From: Burkholderiaceae bacterium
GTDB lineage: Bacteria; Pseudomonadota; Gammaproteobacteria; Burkholderiales; Burkholderiaceae_C
DNA: 64,000 nt
Direction: 5' to 3'
Assembly: GCA_024235955.1 (NCBI GenBank)
Contig: JACKLJ010000005.1
Span: 1 to 64,000 of the forward strand
Shown here: piece by piece, positions 1-10,144 of the stretch
Numbering within the stretch: position 1 is the first letter of the stretch
Layout of the letters: each line of letters begins with the position of its first letter
Translations under genes and position numbers: made by a program
Notes under the pieces: generated by a model
What the model saw: the letters and a program-made list of their open reading frames with translations, nothing else
The model's database searches: none
What the model was told of the DNA's origin: nothing

Positions 1-867
1 GGCGTCATGCCCTACCTCGTCTCGCCGCTCACGGCTGCGGGCGAGGTCAGGGCCGACGTGCTGGCACGCCTGATCGACGACCTGATCGCCGCCGGCGTGC
101 ACGGCCTGTCGCCGCTGGGCTCCACCGGGGAGTTCGCCTACCTGAACCAGGCGCAGCGGCTGGCCGTGGTGGAAGCCAGCGTGGCCGCGGCGCACGGGCG
201 GGTGCCGGTGATCCCCGGCGTGGCGTCCTGCGCCATCCCCGACGCCGTGGCCCAGGCACGCGCCTACGAAGCCGTGGGCGCCGACGGCATCCTGGCCATC
301 ATGGAAGCCTATTTCCCGGTGGGCGACGACGGCGTGGTGGCCTACTTCCAGGCCATCGCCGAGGCCGTGTCGCTGCCGGTGGTGCTCTACACCAACCCCA
401 ACTTCCAGCGCTCCGACCTCAGCCTGGCCGCCATCGAGCGGCTCAGCCACGTGCCCAACATCGTGGCCATCAAGGACGCCTCGTTCAACACCGGCCGGCT
501 GCTGTCGATCATGGAGCGCGTGCAGGGCCGCATGGAGGTGTTCGCCGCCTCGGCCCACATCCCGGCGGCGGTGATGCTGATCGGCGGCAAGGGCTGGATG
601 GCCGGCCCCGCCTGCCTGGTGCCGCGCCAGAGCGTGCGGCTGTACGAACTGTGCCGCGCCGGCGATTGGCCCGCCGCCATGGCGCTGCAGCGCGAGCTGT
701 GGGCGATCAACCAGGTGTTCGCGCAGTACAACCTGGCCGCCTGCGTGAAGGGCGGCCTGCAGATGCAGGGTTACGAGGTGGGCGACCCGGTGCCGCCGCA
801 GGCACCGCTGTCGGAAGCCGGCCGCCAGGCCGTGCGGCAGGTGCTGGAGCGGCTCGGGGCGCTGTGA
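1..867 (+). CDS. DapA-family aldolase/lyase, 5'-partial
   Basis: This is a class I (Schiff-base) aldolase of the dihydrodipicolinate synthase/N-acetylneuraminate lyase superfamily. Counting from the ATG at base 7, the substrate-binding GSTGE motif is at residues 38-42, the conserved Tyr of LYTN at 128, and the Schiff-base lysine of VAIKDAS at 156. The frame is open to base 1 and the two codons before the ATG (Gly-Val) fit the family, so the real start probably lies upstream of the window. The family includes lysine biosynthesis DapA and many catabolic sugar-acid or hydroxy-acid lyases. Nothing nearby fixes the substrate, so no gene symbol is given. The protein ends normally at a TGA. Confidence 0.85.
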   Translation, partial: GVMPYLVSPLTAAGEVRADVLARLIDDLIAAGVHGLSPLGSTGEFAYLNQAQRLAVVEASVAAAHGRVPVIPGVASCAIPDAVAQARAYEAVGADGILAIMEAYFPVGDDGVVAYFQAIAEAVSLPVVLYTNPNFQRSDLSLAAIERLSHVPNIVAIKDASFNTGRLLSIMERVQGRMEVFAASAHIPAAVMLIGGKGWMAGPACLVPRQSVRLYELCRAGDWPAAMALQRELWAINQVFAQYNLAACVKGGLQMQGYEVGDPVPPQAPLSEAGRQAVRQVLERLGAL

Positions 868-892
868 GCCGGCGGGCCCGGCGCCGACTGGC

Positions 893-1459
893 TCAGTAGT
901 CGCCGGCGAGGGACGGCTCGGCCGCCTGCTCTTCGGCCGACATGGGTTCCATCAGAAACGCCGCGGTGTCGGCGAACTCGGCACCGGCCTCGACGCCGGC
1001 GCGGGCGACGATGGTGTCCATCAGCGGGTTCAGATGCGGCAGCAGCTCGTCCACGCTGCGGGCGAATGCGATCTGCCGGTGGTACAGGTAGCCGCCTTCC
1101 CCCAGCCAGCGCTGGATAGAGCGCACCATGAAGCGCGACAGCGCATCGCGCACCTCTTCGGCGCCCTGCCCCTGCGCCTGAAAGCCGGACTCGCCGGCCG
1201 ACAGCGGATTGCCCTGCGTCGCCGGCCCGAGCCGGCTGTGGAGGGTGGCCGGCTGCGTCGGCTGGATGTAGCCGGAGGCTTCCAGCCAGCGCAGGCCGCC
1301 AGCCGTGAGCGACGACTTGCGCATGCTGGCGATGAGCTGCGTGCGCGTGCGCTGCCCATCCACCTGGCGCAGCATTTCGCCCAACTCGGCAGGCAGTGTG
1401 GGATTTCCGGCACTGCGCTCCTGGGCCCCCTTGGCACTCAAGGCATAGACGACTGGCAT
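893..1459 (-). CDS. Uncharacterised protein, possible winged-helix N-terminus
   Basis: This 188-residue soluble protein belongs to no family I recognise. A purine-rich ribosome-binding site (GGGAGAAG) stands just before the ATG, which supports the start. Residues 25-66 have a spacing (LRQVDGQRT, then LRWLEASGYI) that resembles small winged-helix domains, but this is only an impression. The C-terminal half is helical and ends in an acidic tail. There is no signal peptide and no membrane segment. It converges on the aldolase gene and is separated from recX by about 190 bases in which I see no gene. Confidence 0.6.
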   Translation of the reverse strand: MPVVYALSAKGAQERSAGNPTLPAELGEMLRQVDGQRTRTQLIASMRKSSLTAGGLRWLEASGYIQPTQPATLHSRLGPATQGNPLSAGESGFQAQGQGAEEVRDALSRFMVRSIQRWLGEGGYLYHRQIAFARSVDELLPHLNPLMDTIVARAGVEAGAEFADTAAFLMEPMSAEEQAAEPSLAGDY

Positions 1460-1651
1460 GAATTCTTCTCCCTGAACTCCCTAGCGTTATGGCCGCTCAC
1501 CTTGGGTAGCCGGACTAACGCCTTGTTACGGATTGGAACCGAAACCCGGCGCGCGCGCATCCACCAAATGTGGGGGTCATTCTTGTGATATTTTACCCGG
1601 GCAACCTGGCGAAGTGGTAGCGCTTACTTCGCTGCAATGTTGCTAGGAAGC

Positions 1652-2134
1652 TCAATCCCCTTCACCGGACAGGACTTTTCGCACGGTGTCGCCGGCAAAA
1701 CCTCGCGCGGCCAGGAAGCGCATCTGACGGGCCTTTTCGGCGGCATCGCGCGGCGGCATACCGAACTTGCGGGACCAGACGGCGCGGGCGCGCTCCAGCT
1801 CGGTGGCACGCAGCTGCTCGGCGGCATCAGCCAGTACCTCGCCACCCAGCCCCTTGGCGCGCAGCTCCTGCAGAACGCGTGCTCCGCCCAGCGTGCCGGC
1901 GCGCCGGTGCAGCACCGATTCGGCCACGCGCTGCTCGCTGATCAAGCCGCGGGCCGCCAGCTCGTCGAGCACGCGGGGCAGCTCGGCCGGATCCTCGCCA
2001 GCGTGCGGCGCCAGCTTGCGCTCCAGCTCGGCACGCGAGTGCTCGCGCGCCGCCAGGTAGCGCAGCGCGCGGCCCTTGAGGGAAAGCGTGGTCTGGATCA
2101 CTATGGTTTCAGGAGCTGTCTGCGCCCGTCGCAC
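1652..2134 (-). CDS. recX: RecX, regulator of RecA
   Basis: RecX binds RecA filaments and limits RecA activity. The 160-residue protein has the tandem three-helix repeats of the family, including ALRYLAAREHSRAELERKL near the N-terminus and MRFLAARGFAGDTV near the C-terminus. It lies just downstream of recA on the same strand, the usual arrangement. The 5' end is odd: the first codon in the frame (GTG at 2134) lies inside a copy of the dispersed repeat, so the first residues (MRRAQTA) are repeat-encoded. A second GTG at 2101 would give a start just beyond the repeat core. Family identity is clear; the start is not. Confidence 0.88.
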   Translation of the reverse strand: MRRAQTAPETIVIQTTLSLKGRALRYLAAREHSRAELERKLAPHAGEDPAELPRVLDELAARGLISEQRVAESVLHRRAGTLGGARVLQELRAKGLGGEVLADAAEQLRATELERARAVWSRKFGMPPRDAAEKARQMRFLAARGFAGDTVRKVLSGEGD

Positions 2135-2166
2135 CTGGGCTGGAGGCCGAAAACATGCTCAACTCC
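2101..2166 (-). repeat. Dispersed GGGCGCAG repeat, copy 1
   Basis: Read on the minus strand, this copy holds the GCCTCCAGCCC element, then GGGCGCAGACAGCT, the two conserved blocks of the family. It overlaps the beginning of recX. The remaining stretch up to the recA stop (about 290 bases) shows no gene. Confidence 0.8.
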
Positions 2167-2459
2167 GGTGGGTCCACAGGCGCTGACGGGCGGGGGTGAG
2201 GGGCAGCCGCCCGGGGCCGGTGGCGACTGCGCTCACGGCATGTGGCCGTGGCGCACCTCTATCCACCGCCTGCCGCCTCGCCGCTGAGCCTGTGCATGAT
2301 GCAGGCGGGCGCCGGGCCGGCGTCATGTCAGGATGGGCTGCAAGGCGCAAAACGCAGTCGGGCCACACCAGGGCGCTTTTGGGGCCCGGCGCGGCTTTGC
2401 AACGCCGCAGACCGCCTGGAAGGGCGCTGGCACGGCCACGCAGGGATCGGGAATGGTTC

Positions 2460-3521
<1,062 letters not shown>

Positions 3522-3569
3522 GATTTTTCCTTTGTGAATCAACAGTTTGTAGTGTTCGCACCAGAAAGA

Positions 3570-3585
3570 CTGGATGCTTGAACAG
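3570..3585 (-). promoter_or_regulatory. Possible LexA (SOS) box upstream of recA
   Basis: The minus strand reads CTGT, eight bases, then CCAG, one mismatch from the proteobacterial LexA core CTGT-N8-ACAG. It lies about 48 bases before the recA start, a plausible operator position. An overlapping second half-site CTGT lies on the plus strand at 3588. The match is imperfect. Confidence 0.45.
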
Positions 3586-3614
3586 GACTGTATATCAATC
3601 CATTGAATCGCCAC

Positions 3615-3634
3615 AACTGATTTTTTGGTCAGTT
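3615..3634. promoter_or_regulatory. Palindrome upstream of MarR gene, candidate operator
   Basis: AACTGA and TCAGTT form perfect 6-base arms around an 8-base spacer, 17 bases before the MarR-family start codon and in the divergent recA spacer. MarR proteins commonly repress themselves through such palindromes. The assignment is inferred from position. Confidence 0.4.
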
Positions 3635-3651
3635 TGCCTTACCATTTGACC

Positions 3652-4143
3652 ATGGACGACACCGGCGCCCACAACCCGCAGGACGACCGCTGGCGCCAGA
3701 TGCACCTGGGCCGGCTGATGGGCCATGCGCTGCGCCGCTTCGACACCCGCGTGCTGGCGCTGATGGCCGCCAGCAGCCAGGCGCCGCTGGCGCTGTCCCA
3801 CCTGGCGGCGCGCGACAAGGTGGGCGCCGCGCACGTGCACCTCACACGCCACCTGCCGCTGGCCGGCGCGCGCCTCACGGAGCTGGCGCAGGCGGCCGGC
3901 ATGAGCAAGCAGGCCATGGGCGACCTGGTGGACCAGTGCGAGGCCTGGGGCCTGGTGGCGCGCACCGCCGACCCGCACGACGCCCGCGCGCGCCGCATCG
4001 TCTTCACCCCGCTGGGGCTCGACTGGCTGGCCGCCTTCAGAGCCGCCGTGGCGCAGGCCGAGGACGAGTTCCGCACTGCCGTCGGCGCGGAGGTGGCCAC
4101 GGTGGTGGCGCTGGGGCTGGAGATTTACGCCGGCGGGGGATAA
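3652..4143 (+). CDS. MarR-family transcriptional regulator
   Basis: This winged-helix regulator has 163 residues when started at ATG 3652. The recognition-helix region LTELAQAAGMSKQAMGDLVDQCEAWGLV and the wing DPHDARARRIVFTPLG are typical of MarR proteins, which bind DNA as dimers and usually release it on binding small phenolic or lipophilic ligands. An in-frame TTG upstream would add nine residues but lies inside the palindrome. It is transcribed divergently from recA, and no obvious target operon adjoins it, so its regulon is unknown. Confidence 0.85.
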   Translation: MDDTGAHNPQDDRWRQMHLGRLMGHALRRFDTRVLALMAASSQAPLALSHLAARDKVGAAHVHLTRHLPLAGARLTELAQAAGMSKQAMGDLVDQCEAWGLVARTADPHDARARRIVFTPLGLDWLAAFRAAVAQAEDEFRTAVGAEVATVVALGLEIYAGGG

Positions 4144-4155
4144 CCCGCACCCCAT

Positions 4156-4229
4156 AATCAGGTTTTGGGCATCAAATCGACCCGCAGCCCATGCATGACG
4201 GGCGCAGGCAGCTATTCACTTTGTAGCTT
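4156..4229 (+). repeat. Dispersed GGGCGCAG repeat, copy 2
   Basis: It contains GTTTTGGGC, a diverged CCAGCCC block, then GGGCGCAGGCAGCTATT and a TAGCT that can pair with the AGCTA of the core. It sits in the leader of the response-regulator gene. Confidence 0.8.
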
Positions 4230-4315
4230 TCTGCACCAGCCGACCGCCCGTGGCGGCGCCTAGAATGGCTACCGACGCGCCACGGCGGCGCGCACCACGC
4301 CAAGACGGGGGAGAC

Positions 4316-4990
<675 letters not shown>

Positions 4991-5030
4991 CGCGCGCGGC
5001 TTCCCGCCGGCCCTGGCACGCAGCATCGCC

Positions 5031-6548
5031 ATGAAGGTCTTCTCGCGCGGCCAACCCTCGCTGTTCGGCGACATCCTGGACTGGATGCTCACGCCGCTGC
5101 TGCTGCTGTGGCCGATCAGCCTGGCGCTGACCTGGCTGGTGGCGCAGAACCTGGCCAACAAGCCGTTCGACCGCGCGCTCACCTACAACGTGCAGGCATT
5201 GGCGCAGTACCTGCACGTAGACCCGCAGGGCCGCACGCAGTTCAGCCTGCCGCAGCCGGCCAGCGAGTTCCTGCGCGCCGACAGCTCCGACAACGTGTAC
5301 TACCAGGTGCTGGCGCCCGACGGCCACCTGCTCGCCGGCGACGCCGGATTGCCGCAACCCGAACGCCCCGTGCCTGTGCGGCGCGGCACCGCCGCCGCCG
5401 ACCCGGAAAGCCTGATGATGCCCGACGTCAGCCAGGATTCGGTGCGCCTGCGCGATACCGAGTTCCGCGGCCTGCCGGTGCGCATCGCCTACGGCTGGGT
5501 GCCGCTTGGCCGGCCGGATCTGGGGCCGGCGCTGGTGCAGGTGGCGGAAACGCGCGAGAAGCGCAGCGTGCTGGCGGCCGAGATCATCAAGGGCGTGATG
5601 CTGCCGCAGTTCGCCATCCTGCCGCTGGCGGCACTGCTGGTGTGGCTGGCGCTGGTGCGCGGCATCCGTCCGCTGGCCGAGCTGGCCGACCGCATCCGCG
5701 CCCGCCGCCCGGACGACCTGAGCCCGCTGCAGGACGAGGCCGTGCCGCAGGAGGTGGCGCCGCTGGTCGGCTCGGTGAACGACCTGCTGACGCGGCTGAA
5801 GGTCTCCATCGCCACGCAGAAGCGCTTTCTGGCCGACGCCGCGCACCAGCTCAAGACGCCGCTGGCCGGGCTGCGCATGCAGGCCGAGCTGGCGCGTCGC
5901 GAAGGCGGCAGCGCGGCCGACCTGAAGGAATCGCTGGAGCAGATCGGCCGCGCCAGCGTGCGCGCCACCCACACCGTCAACCAGCTGCTGGCGCTGGCCC
6001 GCGCCGAGGAAGGCGGCAGCGCCCAGGCGCGCGAGCCCTGCGACCTGGCGGCGCTCACCATCGACGTGGTGCGTGAAGCCGTGCCGCGCGCCATCCAGCA
6101 GCGCGTGGACCTCGGCTACGAGGGGCCGGAGCCCGGTGCGCCGCAGCTCACCCTGCCCGGCAACCCGACGCTGCTGCGCGAGCTGATCCGCAACCTGGTG
6201 GAAAACGCCCTGCACTACGCACCCACCGGCGGCGCCGAGGCGGTGGAAGTGACCGTGCGCGTGCTGGCCGACCCGGCCCAGCAGCTGCTGGCCGTGCAGG
6301 TGGAAGACAACGGCCCCGGCATCGCCGAGGCCGAGCGCGAGCTGGTGTTCCAGCCCTTCTACCGCGCGCTCGGCACCAACGTGGACGGCACCGGCCTGGG
6401 CCTGCCCATCGTGGTGGAAATCGCGCGCCAGCACGGCGCCCAGGTGTCGGTGGCGCCGGCTAGGCCGGGCCAGACCCCGCCGGGCGCGCGCTTCACGGTG
6501 CGCTTCCAGGACCTGCCGGCGCGCGACGCTTTCGAGCCGCCGGGCTGA
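5031..6548 (+). CDS. Sensor histidine kinase (TctE/QseC type)
   Basis: This 505-residue membrane kinase is the partner of the preceding response regulator. It has an N-terminal membrane segment at about 20-40, a periplasmic sensor region (2CSK-type) at about 41-185, a second membrane segment at about 188-210, a HAMP-like linker, and a dimerisation domain with the phosphorylated His272 in DAAHQLKTPLAGL. The ATPase domain carries NLVENALHYAP (N box), VEDNGPGI (G1) and GTGLGLPIV (G2). All catalytic motifs are present. The signal it senses cannot be read from the sequence. Confidence 0.92.
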   Translation: MKVFSRGQPSLFGDILDWMLTPLLLLWPISLALTWLVAQNLANKPFDRALTYNVQALAQYLHVDPQGRTQFSLPQPASEFLRADSSDNVYYQVLAPDGHLLAGDAGLPQPERPVPVRRGTAAADPESLMMPDVSQDSVRLRDTEFRGLPVRIAYGWVPLGRPDLGPALVQVAETREKRSVLAAEIIKGVMLPQFAILPLAALLVWLALVRGIRPLAELADRIRARRPDDLSPLQDEAVPQEVAPLVGSVNDLLTRLKVSIATQKRFLADAAHQLKTPLAGLRMQAELARREGGSAADLKESLEQIGRASVRATHTVNQLLALARAEEGGSAQAREPCDLAALTIDVVREAVPRAIQQRVDLGYEGPEPGAPQLTLPGNPTLLRELIRNLVENALHYAPTGGAEAVEVTVRVLADPAQQLLAVQVEDNGPGIAEAERELVFQPFYRALGTNVDGTGLGLPIVVEIARQHGAQVSVAPARPGQTPPGARFTVRFQDLPARDAFEPPG

Positions 6549-6614
6549 GCCCCGAAGCGGTCATGGCGCCAGGGGCGCGGTGCCGTTGCCGCGCCCACCG
6601 GCGGCGCGCCGGCG

Positions 6615-7133
6615 CTATTCCAGCCGGTAGGCCGCGTGGCAGGCCACGCAGGTGCGGTTGACGCGCGCCAGCGCCGCCAGCGCCCGGCCCAGATCGCCCG
6701 TCACCGCGGCGTCCTGCGCCGCCACGGCGAACTGGCTGGCCGCGTGGTGCATGTCGGTGCCCATCGTCTGCATGCCGGCCGGCATGAACGGCGCCACGTC
6801 GTGCGCGCCGTGGGCCGTCAGCGACGACATGCCCAGCCGCTGCTCGGCCAGCCGGCCGGCGGCGTCGAAATCCGAGCGGGCCAGCGCGTCCTGGATTTCG
6901 CCCAGCGCAGCCAGGTGGTCGCGCATGTTGGCCAGCGTGTGCTCGCGCAGTGGCCCAGGAAAGCGCACCGGCGTGCGTGCCTGGCCGGCGGGCGCCGCCA
7001 CGGCCCGGGCCGCCGGCATGGCGTGGTGGTCACCATGGTGCATGACGGCCGCCTCATCGGCCGCCCACGCGGACACGGCGGCGAGCACCGAGAGGGCAGC
7101 GAGCAGGCCTGTCAGGGTGCGCGGCATCTGCAT
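6615..7133 (-). CDS. Periplasmic c-type cytochrome, cytochrome c' like
   Basis: The 172-residue protein has a cleavable signal peptide (to about residue 25, AWA-AD) and one haem-binding CVACH near the C-terminus. A C-terminal CXXCH in a helical protein of this size is the layout of the cytochrome c' family, which binds haem in a four-helix bundle and is linked to nitric-oxide or redox handling. A His/Met-rich stretch (HHGDHHAMP) follows the signal peptide and could bind metal. The gene starts 3 bases after the aminotransferase stop, so they are probably co-transcribed, although I see no functional link. Confidence 0.75.
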   Translation of the reverse strand: MQMPRTLTGLLAALSVLAAVSAWAADEAAVMHHGDHHAMPAARAVAAPAGQARTPVRFPGPLREHTLANMRDHLAALGEIQDALARSDFDAAGRLAEQRLGMSSLTAHGAHDVAPFMPAGMQTMGTDMHHAASQFAVAAQDAAVTGDLGRALAALARVNRTCVACHAAYRLE

Positions 7134-7136
7134 GGT

Positions 7137-8474
7137 TCAGCCCAGCGATGCCGTCACCGCGTCGACCGACTCGGCCAGCAACGCGGCGATCCGCTGCAGC
7201 TCGTCCCGCGTGGCGGTGAAAGGTGGGGCCAGCAGCACGTGGTCGCCATGCAGGCCGTCCACCGTGCCGCCCATGGGGTAGCACAGCAGGCCGCGCGCCA
7301 TGGCGTCCTGCTTGAGCCTGGCGTTCAGCTTGAGCGCGGGGTCGAAGGGCTGCTTGCTGGCACGGTCCTGCACCAGCTCCACGCCCCAGAAGAAGCCGCG
7401 GCCGCGCACGTCACCCACCGCCGGGTGATCGCCGAGCGCGCCCTGCAGCATCTGGCCGAAGGCAGCGCCGTCCTCGCGCACCTTGGCCAGCAGGCCGTCG
7501 CGCTGGATCACCTGCTGCACCGCCAGCGCGGCCGCACAGGCCACGGCGTGACCCAGGTAGGTGTGGCCGTGCTGGAAGAAGCCGCTGCCGGCGCTCATGG
7601 CCTGCACCACCCGGCCCTGGGCCAGCACCGCGCCGATGGGCTGGTAGCCGCCGCCCAGGCCCTTGGCGATGGTCATCAGGTCGGGCACCACGCCTTCCTG
7701 CTCGCAGGCGTGCAGCGTGCCGGTGCGGCCCATGCCGCACATCACCTCGTCCAGGATCAGCAGCACGCCGTGGCGGTCGCAGACCTCGCGCACGGCCTTG
7801 AAGTAGCCGGGCACCGGCGTCAGCACGCCGGCGGTGGCGCCGCCCACGGTCTCGGCCACGAAGGCCAGCACCTTGCCGGGGCCGACACGCCGGATCGCCT
7901 CGTCCAGCTCCTGCGCCAGACGCTGGCCGTACTGCTCGGGCGATTCGCCTTCGCGCTGCTCCCGGTAGGGGTAGCAGGGCGACACGTGGGTCACGTCGAT
8001 CAGCAGCGGCGCGAACTGCTGGCGGCGCCAGGCGTTGCCGCCCACGGCCAGCGCGCCCAGCGTGTTGCCGTGGTAGCTCTGGCGCCGGGCGATGAAGTGG
8101 CTGCGCTCGGGCTGGCCGATCTCCAGCGCGTACTGGCGCGCCATCTTCAGCGCCGCCTCCACCGCCTCGGAGCCGCCGCTGACGAAGTACGCGTGGCTCA
8201 TGCCGGCCGGGGCGTGACGCACCAGCTCGGTGGCCAGCGCCTCGGCCACCTCGGTGGTGAAGAAGCTGGTGTGCGCATAGGCCAGCCGGTCGATCTGTGC
8301 GTGCATGGCGGCGATGACGTCCGGGTGGCCATGCCCCAGGCACGAGACGGCGGCACCGCCGGAGGCGTCGACGTAGCGCCTGCCGGCGCTGTCGATCAGG
8401 TACACGCCTTCTCCGCCCACGGCCACGGGCGGTGTCTGGCTCAGCGAGCGGTGGAAGACGTGGGTGCCGGTCAT
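7137..8474 (-). CDS. Class III PLP-dependent aminotransferase
   Basis: A 445-residue fold-type I aminotransferase of class III (omega-amino acid:pyruvate, 4-aminobutyrate and related enzymes). It shows the cofactor-binding FVSGGSEAVEAA, the aspartate in ILDEVMCGMGRTG, and the PLP lysine Lys271 in TIAKGLGGGYQPIGA. It is full length for the family. The amino donor cannot be assigned from sequence alone. Confidence 0.9.
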   Translation of the reverse strand: MTGTHVFHRSLSQTPPVAVGGEGVYLIDSAGRRYVDASGGAAVSCLGHGHPDVIAAMHAQIDRLAYAHTSFFTTEVAEALATELVRHAPAGMSHAYFVSGGSEAVEAALKMARQYALEIGQPERSHFIARRQSYHGNTLGALAVGGNAWRRQQFAPLLIDVTHVSPCYPYREQREGESPEQYGQRLAQELDEAIRRVGPGKVLAFVAETVGGATAGVLTPVPGYFKAVREVCDRHGVLLILDEVMCGMGRTGTLHACEQEGVVPDLMTIAKGLGGGYQPIGAVLAQGRVVQAMSAGSGFFQHGHTYLGHAVACAAALAVQQVIQRDGLLAKVREDGAAFGQMLQGALGDHPAVGDVRGRGFFWGVELVQDRASKQPFDPALKLNARLKQDAMARGLLCYPMGGTVDGLHGDHVLLAPPFTATRDELQRIAALLAESVDAVTASLG

Positions 8475-8502
8475 GCCTCGTTCAGGAATATCGCGCGGTG
8501 TG

Positions 8503-8570
8503 ATTTCAATTGTGTTTTCGGCTTCCAGCCCAATGGTGAAGGGCGCAGGCAGCTACATTTTCAGGAGTCC
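8503..8570 (+). repeat. Dispersed GGGCGCAG repeat, copy 3
   Basis: TTCCAGCCCAATGG is followed by GGGCGCAGGCAGCTA and then TTTTCAGGAG. It lies between the aminotransferase start and the 3' end of the GST gene. Confidence 0.8.
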
Positions 8571-8592
8571 TGGACTCCCTGGCGGATGCCCT

Positions 8593-9261
8593 TCAGGCGG
8601 CGGCCTTGGGCTTGTAGAGGTTGAGCTGCAGGCGCTCGCGCTCCATGGCGCGCGCCACCGCGGGCACCTGCGCCACGCGCTGCACGTAGGCCCACAGCTC
8701 GGGGAAGCCTTCCGGGTCGATGCCGGCGATGCTGCCCCAGCGCGTGAGCGTGAGCGCGTAGGCATCGAGCGGGCCGAAGTGCACGCCGCCCAGCCAGTCC
8801 TGGCCGCGGGCGTGCGCCTGCCTGACCATCTCCTGCAGCTCGCCCAGCAGCTTGCGGTAGGCCTCGGTGTTGAAGCGCTTGAGCTCGGCCTGCGCGTCGG
8901 CGTCGTCGGTGAACTTGAAGGGCATGAACACGTGCGTGAACGTGGGGTGCACGCTGTTGTTCATCCAGGCCAGCTTCTCGACGAAGCGGGCGCGCTCCAG
9001 CGGTTCCCTGGGGATGAACTGGCTTTCCGGGAACTTGGCGTCGATGTAGGCGATGATGGCCATGATCTGCGTGATCACCTCGTCGCCGTCCACCAGCACC
9101 GGCACCTGGCCGCGCGGATTGATCGCCAGGTACTCGGGGCTCTTCTGCTCGTTCTTGTGCAGCTTGACGGCCACCGGCTCGAAGGTGGCGCCGGCCGCCT
9201 CCAGCATGGCGTGCGGCACGAACGAGCAGGCGCCGGAACCGTAGTAGAGCTTGAGGGTCAT
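8593..9261 (-). CDS. Glutathione S-transferase family protein
   Basis: A 222-residue GST when started at ATG 9261. The thioredoxin-fold N-terminal domain holds LYYGSGACSF and NPRGQVPVL (cis-proline loop), followed by an all-helical C-terminal domain. The open frame extends 19 codons further upstream, but MTLKLYYG is the normal family beginning. It is one of three GST genes in the window. Cytosolic GSTs of this kind conjugate glutathione to electrophiles or act as thiol reductases; the substrate is unknown. Confidence 0.88.
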   Translation of the reverse strand: MTLKLYYGSGACSFVPHAMLEAAGATFEPVAVKLHKNEQKSPEYLAINPRGQVPVLVDGDEVITQIMAIIAYIDAKFPESQFIPREPLERARFVEKLAWMNNSVHPTFTHVFMPFKFTDDADAQAELKRFNTEAYRKLLGELQEMVRQAHARGQDWLGGVHFGPLDAYALTLTRWGSIAGIDPEGFPELWAYVQRVAQVPAVARAMERERLQLNLYKPKAAA

Positions 9262-9376
9262 GGTGCAGTCTCCAGAAAGCGGGGAACGCGGAAAGGGCGG
9301 AACGCGGGTCGCGGTCAAGGATAACCGCTAAGACGGCGTGGGCGAACCCTGCGCGCCGGCCGGGCGCAGGGCCGGC

Positions 9377-10144
9377 TCAGCTGCAGGGACGCACGTCGCG
9401 GCCGGCGAAGACCGGGCGCAGGGCGCGCAGCTGCTCGCGCAGCGCCGCGTCGGCCGCCGGCAGGCGCAGCACGAAGGCCGGCGCGTTGCCGCGCTCCTGC
9501 ACCACGTGCGCGGTGCGCACGCCCTTGCGGGCCAGATCGGTCAGCGCACGCTGGGCCGCCTCCTCGCTGGAAAAGCGCCCGAGCGACAGGCCGGGCTCGA
9601 AGCCGGGGCCGGGCCGGTCGGTGTCGACGCCGAGCGCGCGCACCTCGGCCCGCTTGGTGGCCACGGCGTCGGCATCGGCCAGCTTGCCGATGTAGACCAT
9701 CCAGCGGCCCTGCACCTCCACCGGGTCGATGCGCCAGCTGCCGCGCGGCAGGGTGGCGGCGGCGATGCGCACGGCCTCGGTCTGGCGGGCGTCGAACACG
9801 CCCACCTGCAGGCAGCTGCCGCCCTGCGCCGGCGCCGCAGCCGAGGCGGCGGCCAGCGCGGCGTCGGCAGCGGTGGTTTCAGCGGCCGGTGTGTCCGAAG
9901 CCGCCGTGGCGGGCACCACAGCGGCGGGCGCGCCCTTGCTGGCCGCGCGGGCGGCGGGCCGGGGCGGCGCGGAGCTGGTGGCCAGCGGCTCGACCTTGAG
10001 CGCCTCGGGGTGCAGCTGGCGCGCCACGCGCTCGGGCTCGCGCTCCACCGGCGGACCCAGGCCCAGCTCGCGCAGGTGGCCGTCGGCCCAGGCCCAGTAG
10101 CCCAGGTTGGCCACCACCAGCAGCAGCACCAGCAGGCGCAGCAT
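9377..10144 (-). CDS. SPOR-domain membrane protein
   Basis: A 255-residue protein with an N-terminal membrane anchor (LRLLVLLLVVANLGYWAW), a long Ala/Pro-rich linker, and a C-terminal SPOR-like region (about 150-235) with CLQVGVF, WMVYIGKLADADAV and LGRFSSEEAAQRAL. SPOR domains bind denuded glycan strands of septal peptidoglycan, so it probably acts in the periplasm at the division site. Its ATG overlaps the birA stop by one base (TGATG), suggesting translational coupling. The same open frame runs upstream through birA, but that part is a shadow. Confidence 0.8.
   Translation of the reverse strand: MLRLLVLLLVVANLGYWAWADGHLRELGLGPPVEREPERVARQLHPEALKVEPLATSSAPPRPAARAASKGAPAAVVPATAASDTPAAETTAADAALAAASAAAPAQGGSCLQVGVFDARQTEAVRIAAATLPRGSWRIDPVEVQGRWMVYIGKLADADAVATKRAEVRALGVDTDRPGPGFEPGLSLGRFSSEEAAQRALTDLARKGVRTAHVVQERGNAPAFVLRLPAADAALREQLRALRPVFAGRDVRPCS

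Noticed and set aside
1585..1651. A possible tRNA near GGCGAAGTGGTAGCGC
   Set aside because: No cloverleaf with acceptor, anticodon and T-arm could be formed.
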